Of a stretch of DNA of 64,000 nucleotides, positions 42,708 to 53,298 are shown in pieces. Every line of letters starts with the position of its first letter. Position 1 is the first letter of the stretch. Origin of the DNA: Teratosphaeria epicoccoides (taxonomy: Eukaryota; Ascomycota; Dothideomycetes; Mycosphaerellales; Teratosphaeriaceae); NCBI GenBank assembly GCA_021401465.1, contig JADDMT010000024.1:62001-126000 (forward strand). The letters run 5' to 3'. The translations under genes were made by a program, and so were the position numbers. A model generated the notes under the pieces. The model was not told where the DNA came from. It saw only the letters and a list, made by a program, of their open reading frames with translations, and did no database searches.

Positions 42708-43563
42708 GTGACCAGGACGGCAAACGGGGATGTGAACATGTTTTTGAGCGGGTAGATTGTGGGTAGATGGTATGGTTGCATCTCTTTTCCATCCATGTTC
42801 GATCTTTTGGTTGGATTTGAAGAATATTTTCCTCAAAGCCTGATCGTAATAAGCAAGGGATCACTACGGCTTTCTCCGTTTGGGAGCCTACGCAAGGATA
42901 CCTGTCAGGCGAATTCTCGGACCGCTTTCTCGTGTTCTCAATAGAACTTTTCACGACAATGTCCTATGAGTGCCCGGGGGGGTACCAAGGATCATATAGT
43001 CGTCTTCGGAGAGGCTTCCGCTGGATCCAGACACGCTTGTCGCAACATTGTCACCTGGCTTCGATAGTCTCATTTGGCAGAAACCGACGTTTTCCCAGCT
43101 CCAGGGTAACCTTATCGAGGGCAAGGATCAAGTTGACCTCCATACCACAGATTCTGTGAAGGCATCGTTTTGCGATCGAGTCCTGCTATAACACGGGCAA
43201 TAATGGCGTCGTTCATGAAAAAGGCAGCCCGTTCAAAGTGGGAAAGTAGGCAAAGTGGAAGCCAAAGCCCGGGATGAAGGCGAAGGCGAAGTTGGAAACA
43301 AGGTGAAGCCGTAGGTATTGCTCGGGAGCCCCCCTATTTGGTCAAGATCCTAGGAGCCTCTAGCTGCCACAAGCTTGGCGTCAATCTGAGTGATGGAAAC
43401 AACTCAGTCTTGAACAGAGAAGGGGACGACCCTCTCTGGGGGGCCTACTGAATGCAGATGGCTTGTTCATTGCTTTCTGCGTACGCTTCGTGCAGGCTCG
43501 CGGTCGCTCGGATACTCTGAAGGCCAGTAACATCATTACAAAAGACGAATCAGTAACTCCATC
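42708..43563. other. intergenic, start of the accessory block
   Basis: No gene is seen in about 850 bp. Confidence 0.4.
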
Positions 43564-43869
43564 ACGTTGGAGATCTACGCATTGATTCTCACCTTCCTCA
43601 CCGCTGTCGCCTACAGCGCACCGGCGGATCTGGAAACACGAAAGCCGGCATCCAATCTTACTCCAAACGACGCCATCGTACGCCATCAGCTCGGTGTCAG
43701 AGAAGCAGCTGGTCTCGAGGCTCGCGCTCCTAGTCCGCATATCAGCCCTAGGGCCATGGAGAGATATACCGTTCCTTGCTTCCATAGCGCCGGCAACTGC
43801 CTAGCTGCGGAGCATGAAGGCAATGATCGTGGTTGTGAGGCTGCAAAGGAATGCCGGGGGCAAAGATAG
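43564..43869 (+). pseudogene. small secreted cysteine-containing protein ORF without an ATG
   Basis: From 43564 the frame encodes a clear signal peptide (LEIYALILTFLTAVAYSA) followed by a ~80-residue mature part with four cysteines near the end (PCFHSAGNC, RGCEAAKEC). No ATG lies between the upstream stop at 43528 and this point. The codon at the expected start is ACG in a CCATC context that would be normal for an ATG. It is either a start-loss pseudogene, uses a non-AUG start, or has an unseen 5' exon. Such proteins are often effector-like; no family recognised. Confidence 0.4.
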
Positions 43870-45186
43870 TCAAGGAGTAAGTGTTTATGGGATGGAGATT
43901 GTTACGTATCTCTTGGTTTCGATATTGAGAGCTAGGCGAGTAGATCGTAGGATAGGTCGATGGATAATGGAATGGAATCTGTCAAGCGTCTCTTCGTGCG
44001 TATCGAGAACATGTCAGATGTGGGTCTTGCAAAGGCGAGTGTCCATTCATCGAGTGATTGACCCATGACAAGCGATGTAAGTCAGGTCACTCTATACGTC
44101 TTTGGGTGAAAACTTAGCCAAGACTTCCCTGCTATCGGCCATTCTTACACCTATCCGAGCTCCTCGCCAAGACTTGTTGTGATGTTTGTAGCCGTGCGAG
44201 AATAATGGACGAGGTACGATACCTGCGCCGCTTAACCGAGACCCCACACGTGGAAGCATATATATATCAATCATCTCAAGACCAAATCGGACATCCCCCG
44301 GGTCTAGCAACAGACGATCCACTACAGTAATAAGAGATCCGAAGTGCTGCGCGTCGACTGCTTCTTAACGCGGCGATGTCTGCACTTTACGCGTTCAGGC
44401 TGCTAGATCAGGATCTGCCCGCGTGCCATGCCCACGACGCCCGCGGTCAGGAGATGGGTCATTGGTGGCGCGGGTGCTCGTTTCATGTCTCATTCTTGCC
44501 GCCGGGTGGCAGTATTGTGACCTCACGGCGTATGGAGATGACTCCTGTCTTCATGCCGTACGCCACATGCTTGGCATGGGCGAAAAGCCAGCGAACGTTG
44601 CTGCGAGAAGGAGAGGGTCGAGCAGAAGCTCAGCCTGGCGTGCTTTGCACTCCACCAGCACAAACGTCATTCTCGGCGGGATTTTCTCAGTTCCCTCCTG
44701 TCGGCTTCGCTCCGAAGCCATTGAAAATCTCGAGCGGAGATCCTTGCGGTATGCCAACACGACTCGTGACACAGACCCAGCTGCATAGGGGCTCACCATA
44801 GCGCCTCCGATTCGCTCGTCGAGATTGCAGATCCATTTCGCCATCCGTACTAGATTCGTAGTATGGACTTCGTCCAGCAAGATGTCTTGCACAGAATTAG
44901 TACAGGTGGTAGTGCACCCTTTCTTCCCCAATCTTTCTCCATACTCTTCGGCTCTGCTGCTCTGCAGACGATCCGCTGTTTTGTTCCCGACGGTATGCAG
45001 TGGCGGTCGACAATGTCCGTATCTACATGAGTATATAGATCCATCCTGTAAACCGCTAGACGGCGCCATATCGACCTTCTAATATCTTCTCCTTGCTCAT
45101 ATTGCTGCAATTCACTCCGTACAACTTCGTCGCCCGCTCTCTCCCTCGTGAAACCCACGTCTGTTGGGCCCGGAACGCGCGCCATC
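43870..45186. other. intergenic, accessory block
   Basis: Several overlapping ORFs (for example 44376-44801 plus and 44551-45069 minus) have no recognisable family and conflict with each other. I support none. Confidence 0.35.
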
Positions 45187-46209
45187 AACAAGATCTGCCC
45201 AAGGACACCAACACTTCACGTCCAATCGCGCTCGACTTCGCCGCACCGCTACATCAACCTGTACGCACAGGACCATTTGGCGGGCTGGAGGCCTCCGATC
45301 ACGACCGGGCGGATCGTTGGTACAGGCTGTGCGGGATGTCCAGCGGCGCGCGATCGTTCCCGCTTGGAAAGGTGGGTGGACGACGTGGCGATCAGGGAGG
45401 ATTTAAACAGAATGGTAACAGCGTGCCACGAATTCGATCAATCATTTCTCACGCGCGCTGCGACAATGGACGCCATGATGCACTCATTCTCTGCGCAACC
45501 TACATATATAGGTGAGCACTCATTTGCCACAGCGTTCGATGAGTAAGTGCCAGTCGAACCACCGACGCCCAGCTTACAAACATACATTGCTATCTCGCCC
45601 GCCTTGACTGTCGAAGCTTCTCCTCATGACGCCGACGCCGAGCAGCCAGCGAGCCGTCCATTACCTGTTCTCCCATTGCAATCGGACGAAGGCTTCCAAT
45701 TGGCGACAGCCGACAGCGACTCGGAGGATAGCGATATCGCGGTCCCGGAAAGGCGACGGCAGCGTGCAACGACCATCATTGCTAGCCCAAGTGCGTGTGA
45801 TATTGAAGGTCTGGGAGAGGCATACAACGCACCAACACTGCCTCCTGAAGCCAAGGCATGATGTACACAGCGCGCAAGTGGAGAGTCGGATGCGGTCTAA
45901 CATTTGCCAGCGTTTAACTACCCTTCCTGCACAGCAACCCGCTTCAGAGTTGCCCAAGGTCACCCGGAAGCGTGTGCACAGCCGCAAGCCAAGCTGCACG
46001 GCGCGGTCAAAGCGTCCTACATCTCAAAGCCGACAGCCATTCTGGTGATGGATCGTATTGTGGCATACAAAGCCGACAGCAAGACCAATACGATGTCTCT
46101 TGTACATTGGGAAGAGACATGGGAGCCGGCCAGCGCTCTGTCTGAAAGCGCGCCTGATGCAATACTTGAGCACTTTGAAGCAGCCGGCGGTGCATCCACG
46201 GTCCTCTAG
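45187..46209 (+). pseudogene. chromodomain-protein gene, disabled
   Basis: Three ORFs lie in one reading frame (to 45546, 45547-45861 and 45904-46209), separated by TAA 45544-45546, TGA 45859-45861 and TAA 45898-45900. Sequence before and after the first stop reads as one protein (DDVAIREDLNRMVTACHEF; then VEPPTPSLQTYIAISPAL and a Ser/Asp-rich linker). The last part ends in a chromodomain-like segment (VMDRIVAYKADSKT...LVHWEETWEPA, then ILEHFEAA). A basic linker around 45945-46045 looks better in another frame, so a frameshift is also likely. Chromodomains bind methylated histone tails and also end some retrotransposon integrases. Missed introns are an alternative. Confidence 0.4.
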
Positions 46210-46724
46210 GTAGTCAGCCTGTATGGTTACTTGGCTCCAATGGTCACCGTGGCGGAATAATGTCAATATAGGCTTAGCTCTGAGTCGACCTGCCTGCTGT
46301 TATAGGCAAGGTAGATAGCATGGTCTGTGTCGCGTCCCATACACCAAGCTAGTGCGTTCCATCGGCAGTGTTTGTCTGCATACTTGATTTCGATATATAT
46401 ACACATGGCTGAGATCTGGAGCGGCTACCTTGGGCATCTGCAAAGTGACCTCTTCGTTTGCCGGTCTTGTACAGACTGTTGGCGGAGACGGCTTGTGTTC
46501 GATTCCACCCTTCGAAGGCGCCATAGCCTTACCAGGACTGGTCTTTAGCTTGGGTTGGTGAGCCGATTCCGCCCAACCAGGTGACCAGAGTTTTGTATCC
46601 TTTGCACATACTTTACTTGTATCTCCATACAGAACCTTCAGCGGCTAAGAATTGAAGGTAGCAAGCAGGGTGAATCCAGCGTCTCTTCTTATTGGCTGCC
46701 CTTGACGCCTTTTGACCCTTGCGA
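46210..46724. other. intergenic, accessory block
   Basis: No gene is seen; promoter of the kinase-like gene. Confidence 0.4.
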
Positions 46725-47513
46725 ATGGGAACAAGCCAGTCTGGTATGCAGCCAGCGCTACCTACCCCTCGAGCTTCAGACATGGAGCTCCTGATGGTCG
46801 GAGCATCATCTTCCACGTATCGCCTCGGCCAAGCGGTGATCAAGGTCCCTCGCATCGACGAAGAGGCAGAAATTACCCAGGCAAATGCGAAGGCTACGAA
46901 GATTGAGGCAAGCGTGTACAGGATCCTGGGGCACCACGAGCGAATTGCCAATTGTCTGTATATCAGTCCAGCGAACGACATAATCTTGTTGGAGTTCTAC
47001 CGTCATGGAAATCTCAGGAACTATGTTGCAGCCAACGGGCCTACGCGGCTTCTAGAATGGGCAAGACAAATGATCGAAGCAATTGACTTCATTCACAGCA
47101 AAGGAGTTCGACATTCCGATATCAGACTTGAACAGTGGTTCCTGGACTCGGAATTGAACGCACGATTGAGCGATTTCAATGCGTCTGGTTATGATGAATG
47201 TCCTGCGCTCGGCCTGGCTGGGGAGCAAGCCCTCGGGATCGAAGATGCAAGCCATTTTATGCCGCGTGATTCTTGCGAAGACAGCTCGGTCCAATCCGAC
47301 TTATTTGCCTTGGGTTCAGCCCTTTATGAGATCGAGCGTGGCAGCACTCCCTATGCTGATGCAGACGATGCGACTACCACTGCCCGCTTTGCTCGGCGCG
47401 AGTTCCCTTGCGTATCTGGCTTGACATTAGGATGTATTATTGAAGGGTCATGGGAAGGCAGATTTGACTCAGCCAAGAAGATGCTTCAGATGGGACGTCG
47501 GATTTGGAGCTGA
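46725..47513 (+). CDS. kinase-like protein with degenerate active site
   Basis: A single-exon gene of 262 residues; ATG 46725 is the first ATG (the frame opens two codons earlier at a TTG). The kinase fold is recognisable: STYRLGQAVIKVPR with the beta-3 Lys, IEASVYRIL (helix C), LLEFYRHGNLRNYV, then HSKGVRHSDIRLEQWFLD where HRD is replaced by HSD and the usual Asn by Gln, and LSDFNAS in place of DFG. The helix F region (QSDLFALGSALYEI) is intact and the C-lobe is short. Many plant-associated Dothideomycetes carry families of such small kinases. Activity may be weak or absent; a pseudokinase or decoy role is inference. It is the only clearly intact gene in its neighbourhood. Confidence 0.75.
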   Translation: MGTSQSGMQPALPTPRASDMELLMVGASSSTYRLGQAVIKVPRIDEEAEITQANAKATKIEASVYRILGHHERIANCLYISPANDIILLEFYRHGNLRNYVAANGPTRLLEWARQMIEAIDFIHSKGVRHSDIRLEQWFLDSELNARLSDFNASGYDECPALGLAGEQALGIEDASHFMPRDSCEDSSVQSDLFALGSALYEIERGSTPYADADDATTTARFARREFPCVSGLTLGCIIEGSWEGRFDSAKKMLQMGRRIWS

Positions 47514-48479
47514 GATGTTGTGGTTATTGATCAACTATTGCGCAATCATGTGCTAGTTAGGCGTTACTTCTCTTGCGTGACGCGACTCTTTCTGCAAAAA
47601 GCGACCACGAGAGCAGCGCACGCAGCCGTGGCCGAGGAGGCATTTGTTGAGGCTATCGGAGCATCGTCTCAGACACAAACGAGGGAAATCGTCAGCGGAA
47701 GGAGCATATTCGTCGAGCGGTGGTGGAGTGCAAAAAGGAAAGATGATGTGAATGAGATGAGAAGGTCGTTAAACGGATGCCGCCAGAGCATATGGCCTTG
47801 TATCATGGCGCTTGCTTTATTGCTAGGAAGATTCCTGAGCACTTTACTACCCAATTTCTCATCGCATTTTGCCTCTGCTTCAAAGCCGCTTGCGCTGTTC
47901 AGCCCATCAGAACTAAGGAAGAAGACCCGAAATGAATAACGAGGATAGAGGGACATCTCTGTGGCGCGCTCTTGGGGCGCTAACATATCGGCAGAACTTG
48001 GATCATATATAAGACATGTACGAAGGACTGGCGACCATTGAGCAGCAACGGTCTTGAAGTCTGACGCGATGTTCTTGGATTGGCGAGGCGGCGTATGGCG
48101 TCGTAGCTTAGCCTACGTACACGTCGTGGCCTAGCTTCGGGGATGAATGATGCCTCGTCCTGGAGAACATGATGAATTTGCGAGATTGCGGGCTTGCGCT
48201 AGGCGGACATCGCAGAATGTGCCAGCCTACCTACAAGACAACCGCAACATCCATATTTTACGGAGGTCATGAGTCCAGACTGAGACCCAACAGTTCCAAC
48301 TCGAGCCGATCGGCGAAGGTGATAGAATGCTAGCGCCCAATTCATGCATTCGCTGATTGTTGGCAGTGTCCGACGCTTTTATCGAACCTGAAAGTCTTCG
48401 AACATCCAGTTGGCAGCCCACATGCCTCCAAGGACCGTTCCCGCGGATCTCTACACCGGAAGCAAGGTGTCGAGCTTCG
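47514..48479. other. intergenic, accessory block
   Basis: ORFs at 47520-47939 (plus) and 47669-47986 (minus) lack starts or family features. No gene supported. Confidence 0.35.
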
Positions 48480-49258
48480 CAGCCAGCAACGCTGGGGGAT
48501 CCCTCTTCTGGCAGTCCATCCGGTGATCATTGCACTCATGCCTGGCTTGATACGGGAGCGCATCCACAACGAAGTCTGCCGTTCGTAAATCTAACGCGAC
48601 CTAGCGAACAGCGAACGTTGGAGGATCGACATTGAAGGACAGCTTGGGCCAGACCTACCTGACCTCATTCTATTGATCCGTGCCATACCACGCCTTGAAC
48701 CATCCGAACGGTCATAGGGCTCGGGTCATGATCTGCATGACATACCTGCTTTCCCATGGTGTGGCTCTAGCCATCACCGCTGCTTTGATCGAGGTCGAAC
48801 GGCATCCGGTTTACACCCAGAACTACGGCTTGGACGACTTCGAAGCCTTGAACATTCCTGCCGGCGTACCGCCTCTAGGGATGATCCTCTACGTTTACGA
48901 AGGCATCTACGCATCCATCTGACTTGTCGCGTTGCTGGTCGTGATGATGCACAAGCGCAAGGTCTTTCTTCCTTGCAAGCCATACACGCTATCGTCTCCC
49001 ATTCTGTATCCACGCCACGGTACGGAACTCCTCGAGGACTTGAACGGGATGTGCGTGTTGCCCAATAAAGCTAGAGACGCTCGCTTGAAGCGCAACTGGC
49101 ACAAGTATGCTTTCGGCTGGGTAGATATGATGGGGCGAAGACGGGTTCGTATACAGGCATCGACAAGCTCGAGAGCATCGGTCTACGGTTTCAATATCCA
49201 ATGGAGGGGGCTTTCCATTACGTTTTCAACAGTGCTATTTGGTATTCAGTCAGGATGA
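48480..49258 (+). pseudogene. multi-pass membrane protein gene remnant (DUF3433-like C-terminus)
   Basis: Membrane-type segments appear in several frames. Around 48490-48590 one frame gives LLAVHPVIIALMPGLIRERIHNE. From about 48680 another gives MTYLLSHGVALAITAALIEV, then YGLDDFEALNIPAGVPPLGM and YVYEGIYASI, then TGA (48920-48922), then VALLVVMMHKRKVFLPCKPY, SSPILYPRHGTELLEDL and PNKARDARLK...KYAFGWVD in the same frame. The order resembles the C-terminal part of large fungal membrane proteins of the DUF3433 type, as I remember that family. One nonsense and at least one frameshift leave it non-functional; the N-terminal part is missing. Confidence 0.4.
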
Positions 49259-49793
49259 ATACGAGCGACATTATTCTGGCAACGAACACGCAGGCAAGGC
49301 TCCGCGAGATGCGGGAGGGCCTGACAATCCACTGTGAGACTGGCACATCTTACGAGTCTGCAAGATTTACGTTTTACCACTCTCCACTGCTTGTCTGTCT
49401 GTCCATGGTTGATCTTCAGTGCATATGCGCTGGCTGTTGTACACGCGGGCATAGGAAGAAGCATTCCTGACAAAGCGAAAGAAGTTGCTGGGAGGCTGTA
49501 ACGCCAACTTGAACCAGGGCTGGGGCTTTTCAATGTCTGAGGGCCTAAATGTGAGATGTATGGCAGTTTCACACGCTGAAAGCCTCCGAAGGATGAGGTC
49601 TATCGGATTAACCGAAGATGGTCTGGCTTCAGTGGGCTGACCTCACTGCAAGAATGTCTGGATGTCACGTGTCATATGACATATGGCACGTGAGCCCGAC
49701 ATTAAATGGTCAACCCCTGTCTCACCTTCCTCCCGTCTGTACCGACATCGTCAACAACACCGGTATTGTACACCTAGTACCAGCTCGATAAAG
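49259..49793. other. intergenic with E-box palindrome
   Basis: No gene is seen. A palindromic motif with two CACGTG boxes lies at 49666-49692, about 100 bp before the former start codon of the RBR pseudogene. Confidence 0.4.
49666..49692. promoter_or_regulatory. paired CACGTG boxes around a perfect 12-bp palindrome
   Basis: CACGTG occurs at 49666-49671 and 49687-49692, flanking the perfect palindrome TGTCATATGACA (49670-49681). CACGTG is the binding core of bHLH factors in fungi. Confidence 0.4.
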
Positions 49794-51175
49794 ATGGCAC
49801 TACTTCCCAGCTTTCATCGAGCTATTTAGCAAGACGACGCCGATGACAGCGAATGGCGCTTCGATATCGACGCCATGACCGACGAGCAATCGGCGGGACA
49901 GAAGCGCACAGAGCAAATGATTCCGCTCAATGCTGCAGAGCCTCAGATGCTGGCCATCTAGGGGGAGACGGCGCGTGACGAGGCTCTGGCTCAGCAGCTG
50001 TGGGAGGAGGAGATTTTTGGGGCAGTGAATGGTGGGAAGGCGCGGAAGAACAGTGAAGAAGATAGGGCATTTGGCGAAGAGGTTGCAGGAGGAGGGAAGT
50101 GTTTTCCAAGCCATGAGGGGCAATGAAGGTGACTGGGAAGGTGTGCAGGGTTCGGGTCAGTTTGGTCATGGTCTGAGTGATTTGAGCAAACTCCTGGGCG
50201 AGAGAGGCACCTGCCGCGAGAGAAAAGTGAAGACAGCGGACGACCATCCTCATCGCACTCTGCGCAAGAGAGAAAAAGAAGGGGAAGAATGCAAGGCAGA
50301 AGTAGAAGCAGCCAAAACCGGAGCCGAAGAAGAAGGCAGCGTCAAATCCGAAGACGAGCTTTACCAAGTCAATGCGAGCTTCGGCCCGAACACTGCACCC
50401 TTCGTCCCAGGTCAATTGCCTGGTCGCAGTAGACAGTCGCCTGCTGCCGATGATCACGGCATCTGCGTAGTCTGCGGCGAAGACGCTGTCGCTTGCACCC
50501 CTCGCCAGCACGGCTTTGCGCCCAGCACCTAAAACACCTCTTCCGCCACGCCATGCAGGACGAGGCGCTCTTCCCGCCGCACTGCTGCAACCAGAACGCT
50601 CAGATCGCGAATTTCACCCATGCCCGTCCCCTGGACGCGGTCTTCATTGAGGACTTCGAGGAAAAGCCGGTGGAGTGGAGCACGCAGAATAGGGGTTGCC
50701 GCCACTTCCCGCGGTGTACTACGTCCCGCGGTGTAGCAAGTTCTTGTCACTAGCACTCATCGATGGAGCGGATCACGTCGAATGTCCGCAGTGCTTCAGG
50801 AGCACGTGTACGCATTGCAAGGCCAAAACGCACCTGGGCGAGTGTCAACAGGGTCGGGCGCTTCAGCAGGTTTTACAGACTGCCGGGGCGGAAGGCTAGA
50901 GGCGGTATCAGCGCTGCCATAGCTTCATGAAATGAATCATGGATGCAACCACATGACCGTAAGTCGTGATATGGGGCCACGAGGGACGAGAGGTCCTGAT
51001 GGGTGCTGACTTCGAGAAGTGTACCTGCGGCTATCGATTCTGCTATGTCTGCGACCGCGAGTGGCTCACCACTGCGCCCTGCGCCTGCCCACGCTGGAAA
51101 CCCGCACACGCGTGCCGTTGCGCCCAGCAGTCCCAGCAACCATTCCGCTGGACTTATACAGGTGGCAACGCCTAG
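49794..51175 (+). pseudogene. RBR-type RING E3 ligase gene, disabled
   Basis: From ATG 49794 the frame has TAG at 49827-49829 and 49959-49961, each a C-to-T change from CAG, within an otherwise coding-like acidic/Gln-rich N-terminus (DDADDSEWRFDIDAM; ETARDEALAQQLWEEE). RING1 begins at about 50461 (GICVVCGEDAVACTP) and continues after a frame change as HLKHLFRHAMQDEALFPPHCC. A 17-bp tandem duplication near 50708-50735 breaks the frame again before CSKFLSLALI-type sequence and ECPQCFRSTCTHCKAKTHLGEC (IBR). Remains of the RING2 GCNHMT motif (about 50938) and CTCGYRFCYVC (about 51019) are in further frames. At least five disabling changes are visible. Confidence 0.7.
50708..50735 (+). repeat. 17-bp tandem duplication inside the RBR pseudogene
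   Basis: CCCGCGGTGTA is repeated at 50708-50718 and 50725-50735. Removing one 17-bp period rejoins the reading frame, so the duplication is the direct cause of a frameshift. Confidence 0.75.
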
Positions 51176-52190
51176 CTCGTCTCAACCCTCGAGCCGCCGC
51201 TTTCGTGCCGCGAGTCCCTCGCATGCATGATTAGAGGCCTGATGGAGCGGTGGCAGCGCTCGGCGCCCTTCTTTGTGCTTGAATGGCACCATGATACCAA
51301 GGTCATTCGTATACGCAGGGTCGCCATAGACGTACAGATGCTTGCGCTTCTTGCCATCAAGCCGGCGCTTCAGCATCATTCGTTTGATCCGCTGTGGCAC
51401 ACGAGAATTCTCCCACATGTAATAGTCGTTGTCCTTGCCGTAGAAGGGCCCAATGAGATTAGATAGGAGACCGTCCGGTGTAGTAATGCCTTGCATCTTC
51501 AGTCCGTGTGCATTGTTGTGTCCGCTATACCATAATCGTTGATCTTTCTCCGGCCTTGCAAACTCCATGAAGTGACTATCAACGAACCCCCAGACATGAC
51601 TAGGCATTCCTTGTTGCTGTAGCGTAAAGGCAAACTTTCGGATGGTATTGTACTCTCTGAGCCGAGGATGCTAGTCAAGGAGCCGGCTGAATCGAGTCGC
51701 TAGATACTCGATAGTGTCTGTAAAGACGCAGGACAGATAACTAGCGCTGCGGCCAAAGAGGTCGCACTAGTCATGCCACACGTTACCAGGCCTTAACAGT
51801 CGACAGAGCGTTAATACTATCGCAAAATCTGGCGTTAGTTTCAGGCGATTACGATAAATTATCGAGCTAATGTCGAATGCATCGATTAAGCGCTCGATCT
51901 CGCTCCGCTCGAGTCTGTAGCATCTTTTAGTTAGTGAGCATTTGCGCAAATACACAAGCAATGACTAACTTCACCTTGTGGTAGTAGGAATCGACATGCC
52001 ACTTGTTAAGCGTGAAGGGGGTAGGGTCGTATTTTAGCGGTTTTAGCCGGTGTTTGCGACGGCGACGGTGGCGCATCTGGTAGCGACTAAGCAGAAGCCA
52101 GGTATATGCAGCGAGCTCGTCATCGCTATCCTCTAATTCATCTATGAGGCGATTAGCTATGTTGGTGCAGTCAATAATAAGAAACACCTA
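51176..52190 (-). mobile_element. truncated DDE transposon, PIF/Harbinger-like transposase remnant
   Basis: On the minus strand from about 52187 the sequence reads ...LNKWHVDSYYHKV, then after a likely ~46-nt intron (GTTAGT donor, CTAAC branch) CYRLERSEIERLIDAFDI, WHD*CDLFGRSASYLS, FSRLLD*HPRL, SHVWGFVDSHFMEFARP, YSGHNNAHGLKMQGI, TPDGLLSNLIGPF and LYVYGDPAY. This is the DDE-type layout of Harbinger-like fungal transposases, with the first Asp (VDSHF) and second Asp (GDPAY) visible. Stops at 51767-51769 and 51671-51673 interrupt it, and sequence after GDPAY diverges near 51290, losing the third acidic residue. TIRs and target duplications were not found by eye. TpA-rich bases agree with RIP. 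Confidence 0.65.
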
Positions 52191-53045
52191 CTGAAGCTGA
52201 AAGTATTGACACTAGAAGACGCGTCTTACAACACACGCGTTAGACTGCAACGCGATATTAACGCGGTGTCAGCACTAGACCAAACACAGAGTGGCAAACA
52301 TGAGTAATGTCTGCTTAGTCCGTCTGCCAAGTGCGTCTGCAAGGTTACTACGCAGACGTGCTAAAGGTCCTTAATGTGCAACGATGGAGTTCAAGCGGCG
52401 CACACGTGACACGTCAAGAATATGTCTCTCAACGACGTGGAATAGCTACTAGTCCTGTCTCATGGCATCATCCGGAGCACAGAGCAGTACGGACTTTTCG
52501 CCATCGGGACTTCGGACAGTCTGCCCTTCATGACTTTCAATCGCCCGATCCCCACAGATATCAAGATACGGCACCCCTTTATGCAAGGCAATCGTGCTCG
52601 AGAACCTCTTAGCCGAGACCATACACTTCTTGCCGTGTTTCTGGGCCGATCGAAAACTCTGTGCTGTACACTGCCTTGCTCCGTGTTGTGTGAGATGAGA
52701 CATCGACCTGACCCACAAAGCATTGTTGCCCATGCCTCAAAGACCCGGCGTCTGGATGGCGCAATCAGCGCCCGCTCCGTGACCGCGCTGCAAGAGGACA
52801 CTCGGTAGTATCATACTCTCGATCGCTCCGTGCAGGCCGCGAGTGAGACCATGTTTCTAATCGCGAAGCCGGCCGCCAGGGCAGGCCAAACCGGGCCATC
52901 ATTTCGGAAGCCGTGTTCTCAACAAGTCCTTCGCAACATGGCACCAGGATGTAGAAAATGCCCGCGAGACTACCTCAATCCCTCATCCTTTCATCACGAC
53001 AGAGCAAGAGCGCGAACCCTCTCCAACCACTACACACCGCACACC
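52191..53045. other. intergenic, accessory block
   Basis: No gene is seen; it contains the missing transposon end at most. Confidence 0.4.
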
Positions 53046-53298
53046 ATGCAGGCCTCAAACCTCTCCACTGTAACACTCCTCCTAACCCTTCTCTGCCTCC
53101 TCTTTTCCCAACAATCGTATGCACGGGGAGGATGCGGCTGCGAATACTGTATTACGGTCGTTGAGGGGGTACGTATTGGCAGACGCGATAATAGGTGACC
53201 TGGTCACGACTCGAGCTGAGATACTTGCACTGCAGAGAGGAGCGCTTTGCGAGCCGTGTGACTATAGCGGCCCTGATCCAGAGTGTTTACGTCCATGA
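53046..53298 (+). CDS. small cysteine-rich secreted protein, effector candidate
   Basis: Two exons, 53046-53168 and 53236-53298, with a 67-nt intron (GTACGT donor, GCAG acceptor); the joined frame is 62 codons, 61 residues. A strong signal peptide (MQASNLSTVTLLLTLLCLLFS, cut near QSYA) leaves about 35 residues with six cysteines spaced CxC, CxxC...CxxC, C. Unspliced, the ORF also stops soon (TGA after RRDN). An upstream in-frame ATG at 52851 exists but lacks a signal sequence. The mature part is too short for known enzymes. It sits 0.9 kb from the transposon remnant. No family recognised; an effector or antimicrobial role is inference. Confidence 0.55.

Noticed and set aside
41031..42836. Minus-strand ORFs of 199 and 233 codons inside the GT90 gene
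   Set aside because: Antisense shadows of a complete GT90 ORF.
44376..45069. Overlapping ORFs on both strands
   Set aside because: They conflict with each other, lack family features, and sit in decayed DNA.
45515..45576. GTAAGT at 45543 as a true intron donor in the chromodomain gene
   Set aside because: The only in-frame acceptor nearby would give a ~30-nt intron, too short for fungi; a nonsense codon is simpler.
47520..47986. Plus ORF of 139 and minus ORF of 105 codons
   Set aside because: The plus one starts at GTG; neither has a recognisable domain.
49927..50511. 194-codon minus-strand ORF over the RBR pseudogene
   Set aside because: The plus strand carries RING cysteine patterns; the minus ORF is Phe/His-rich without any motif.
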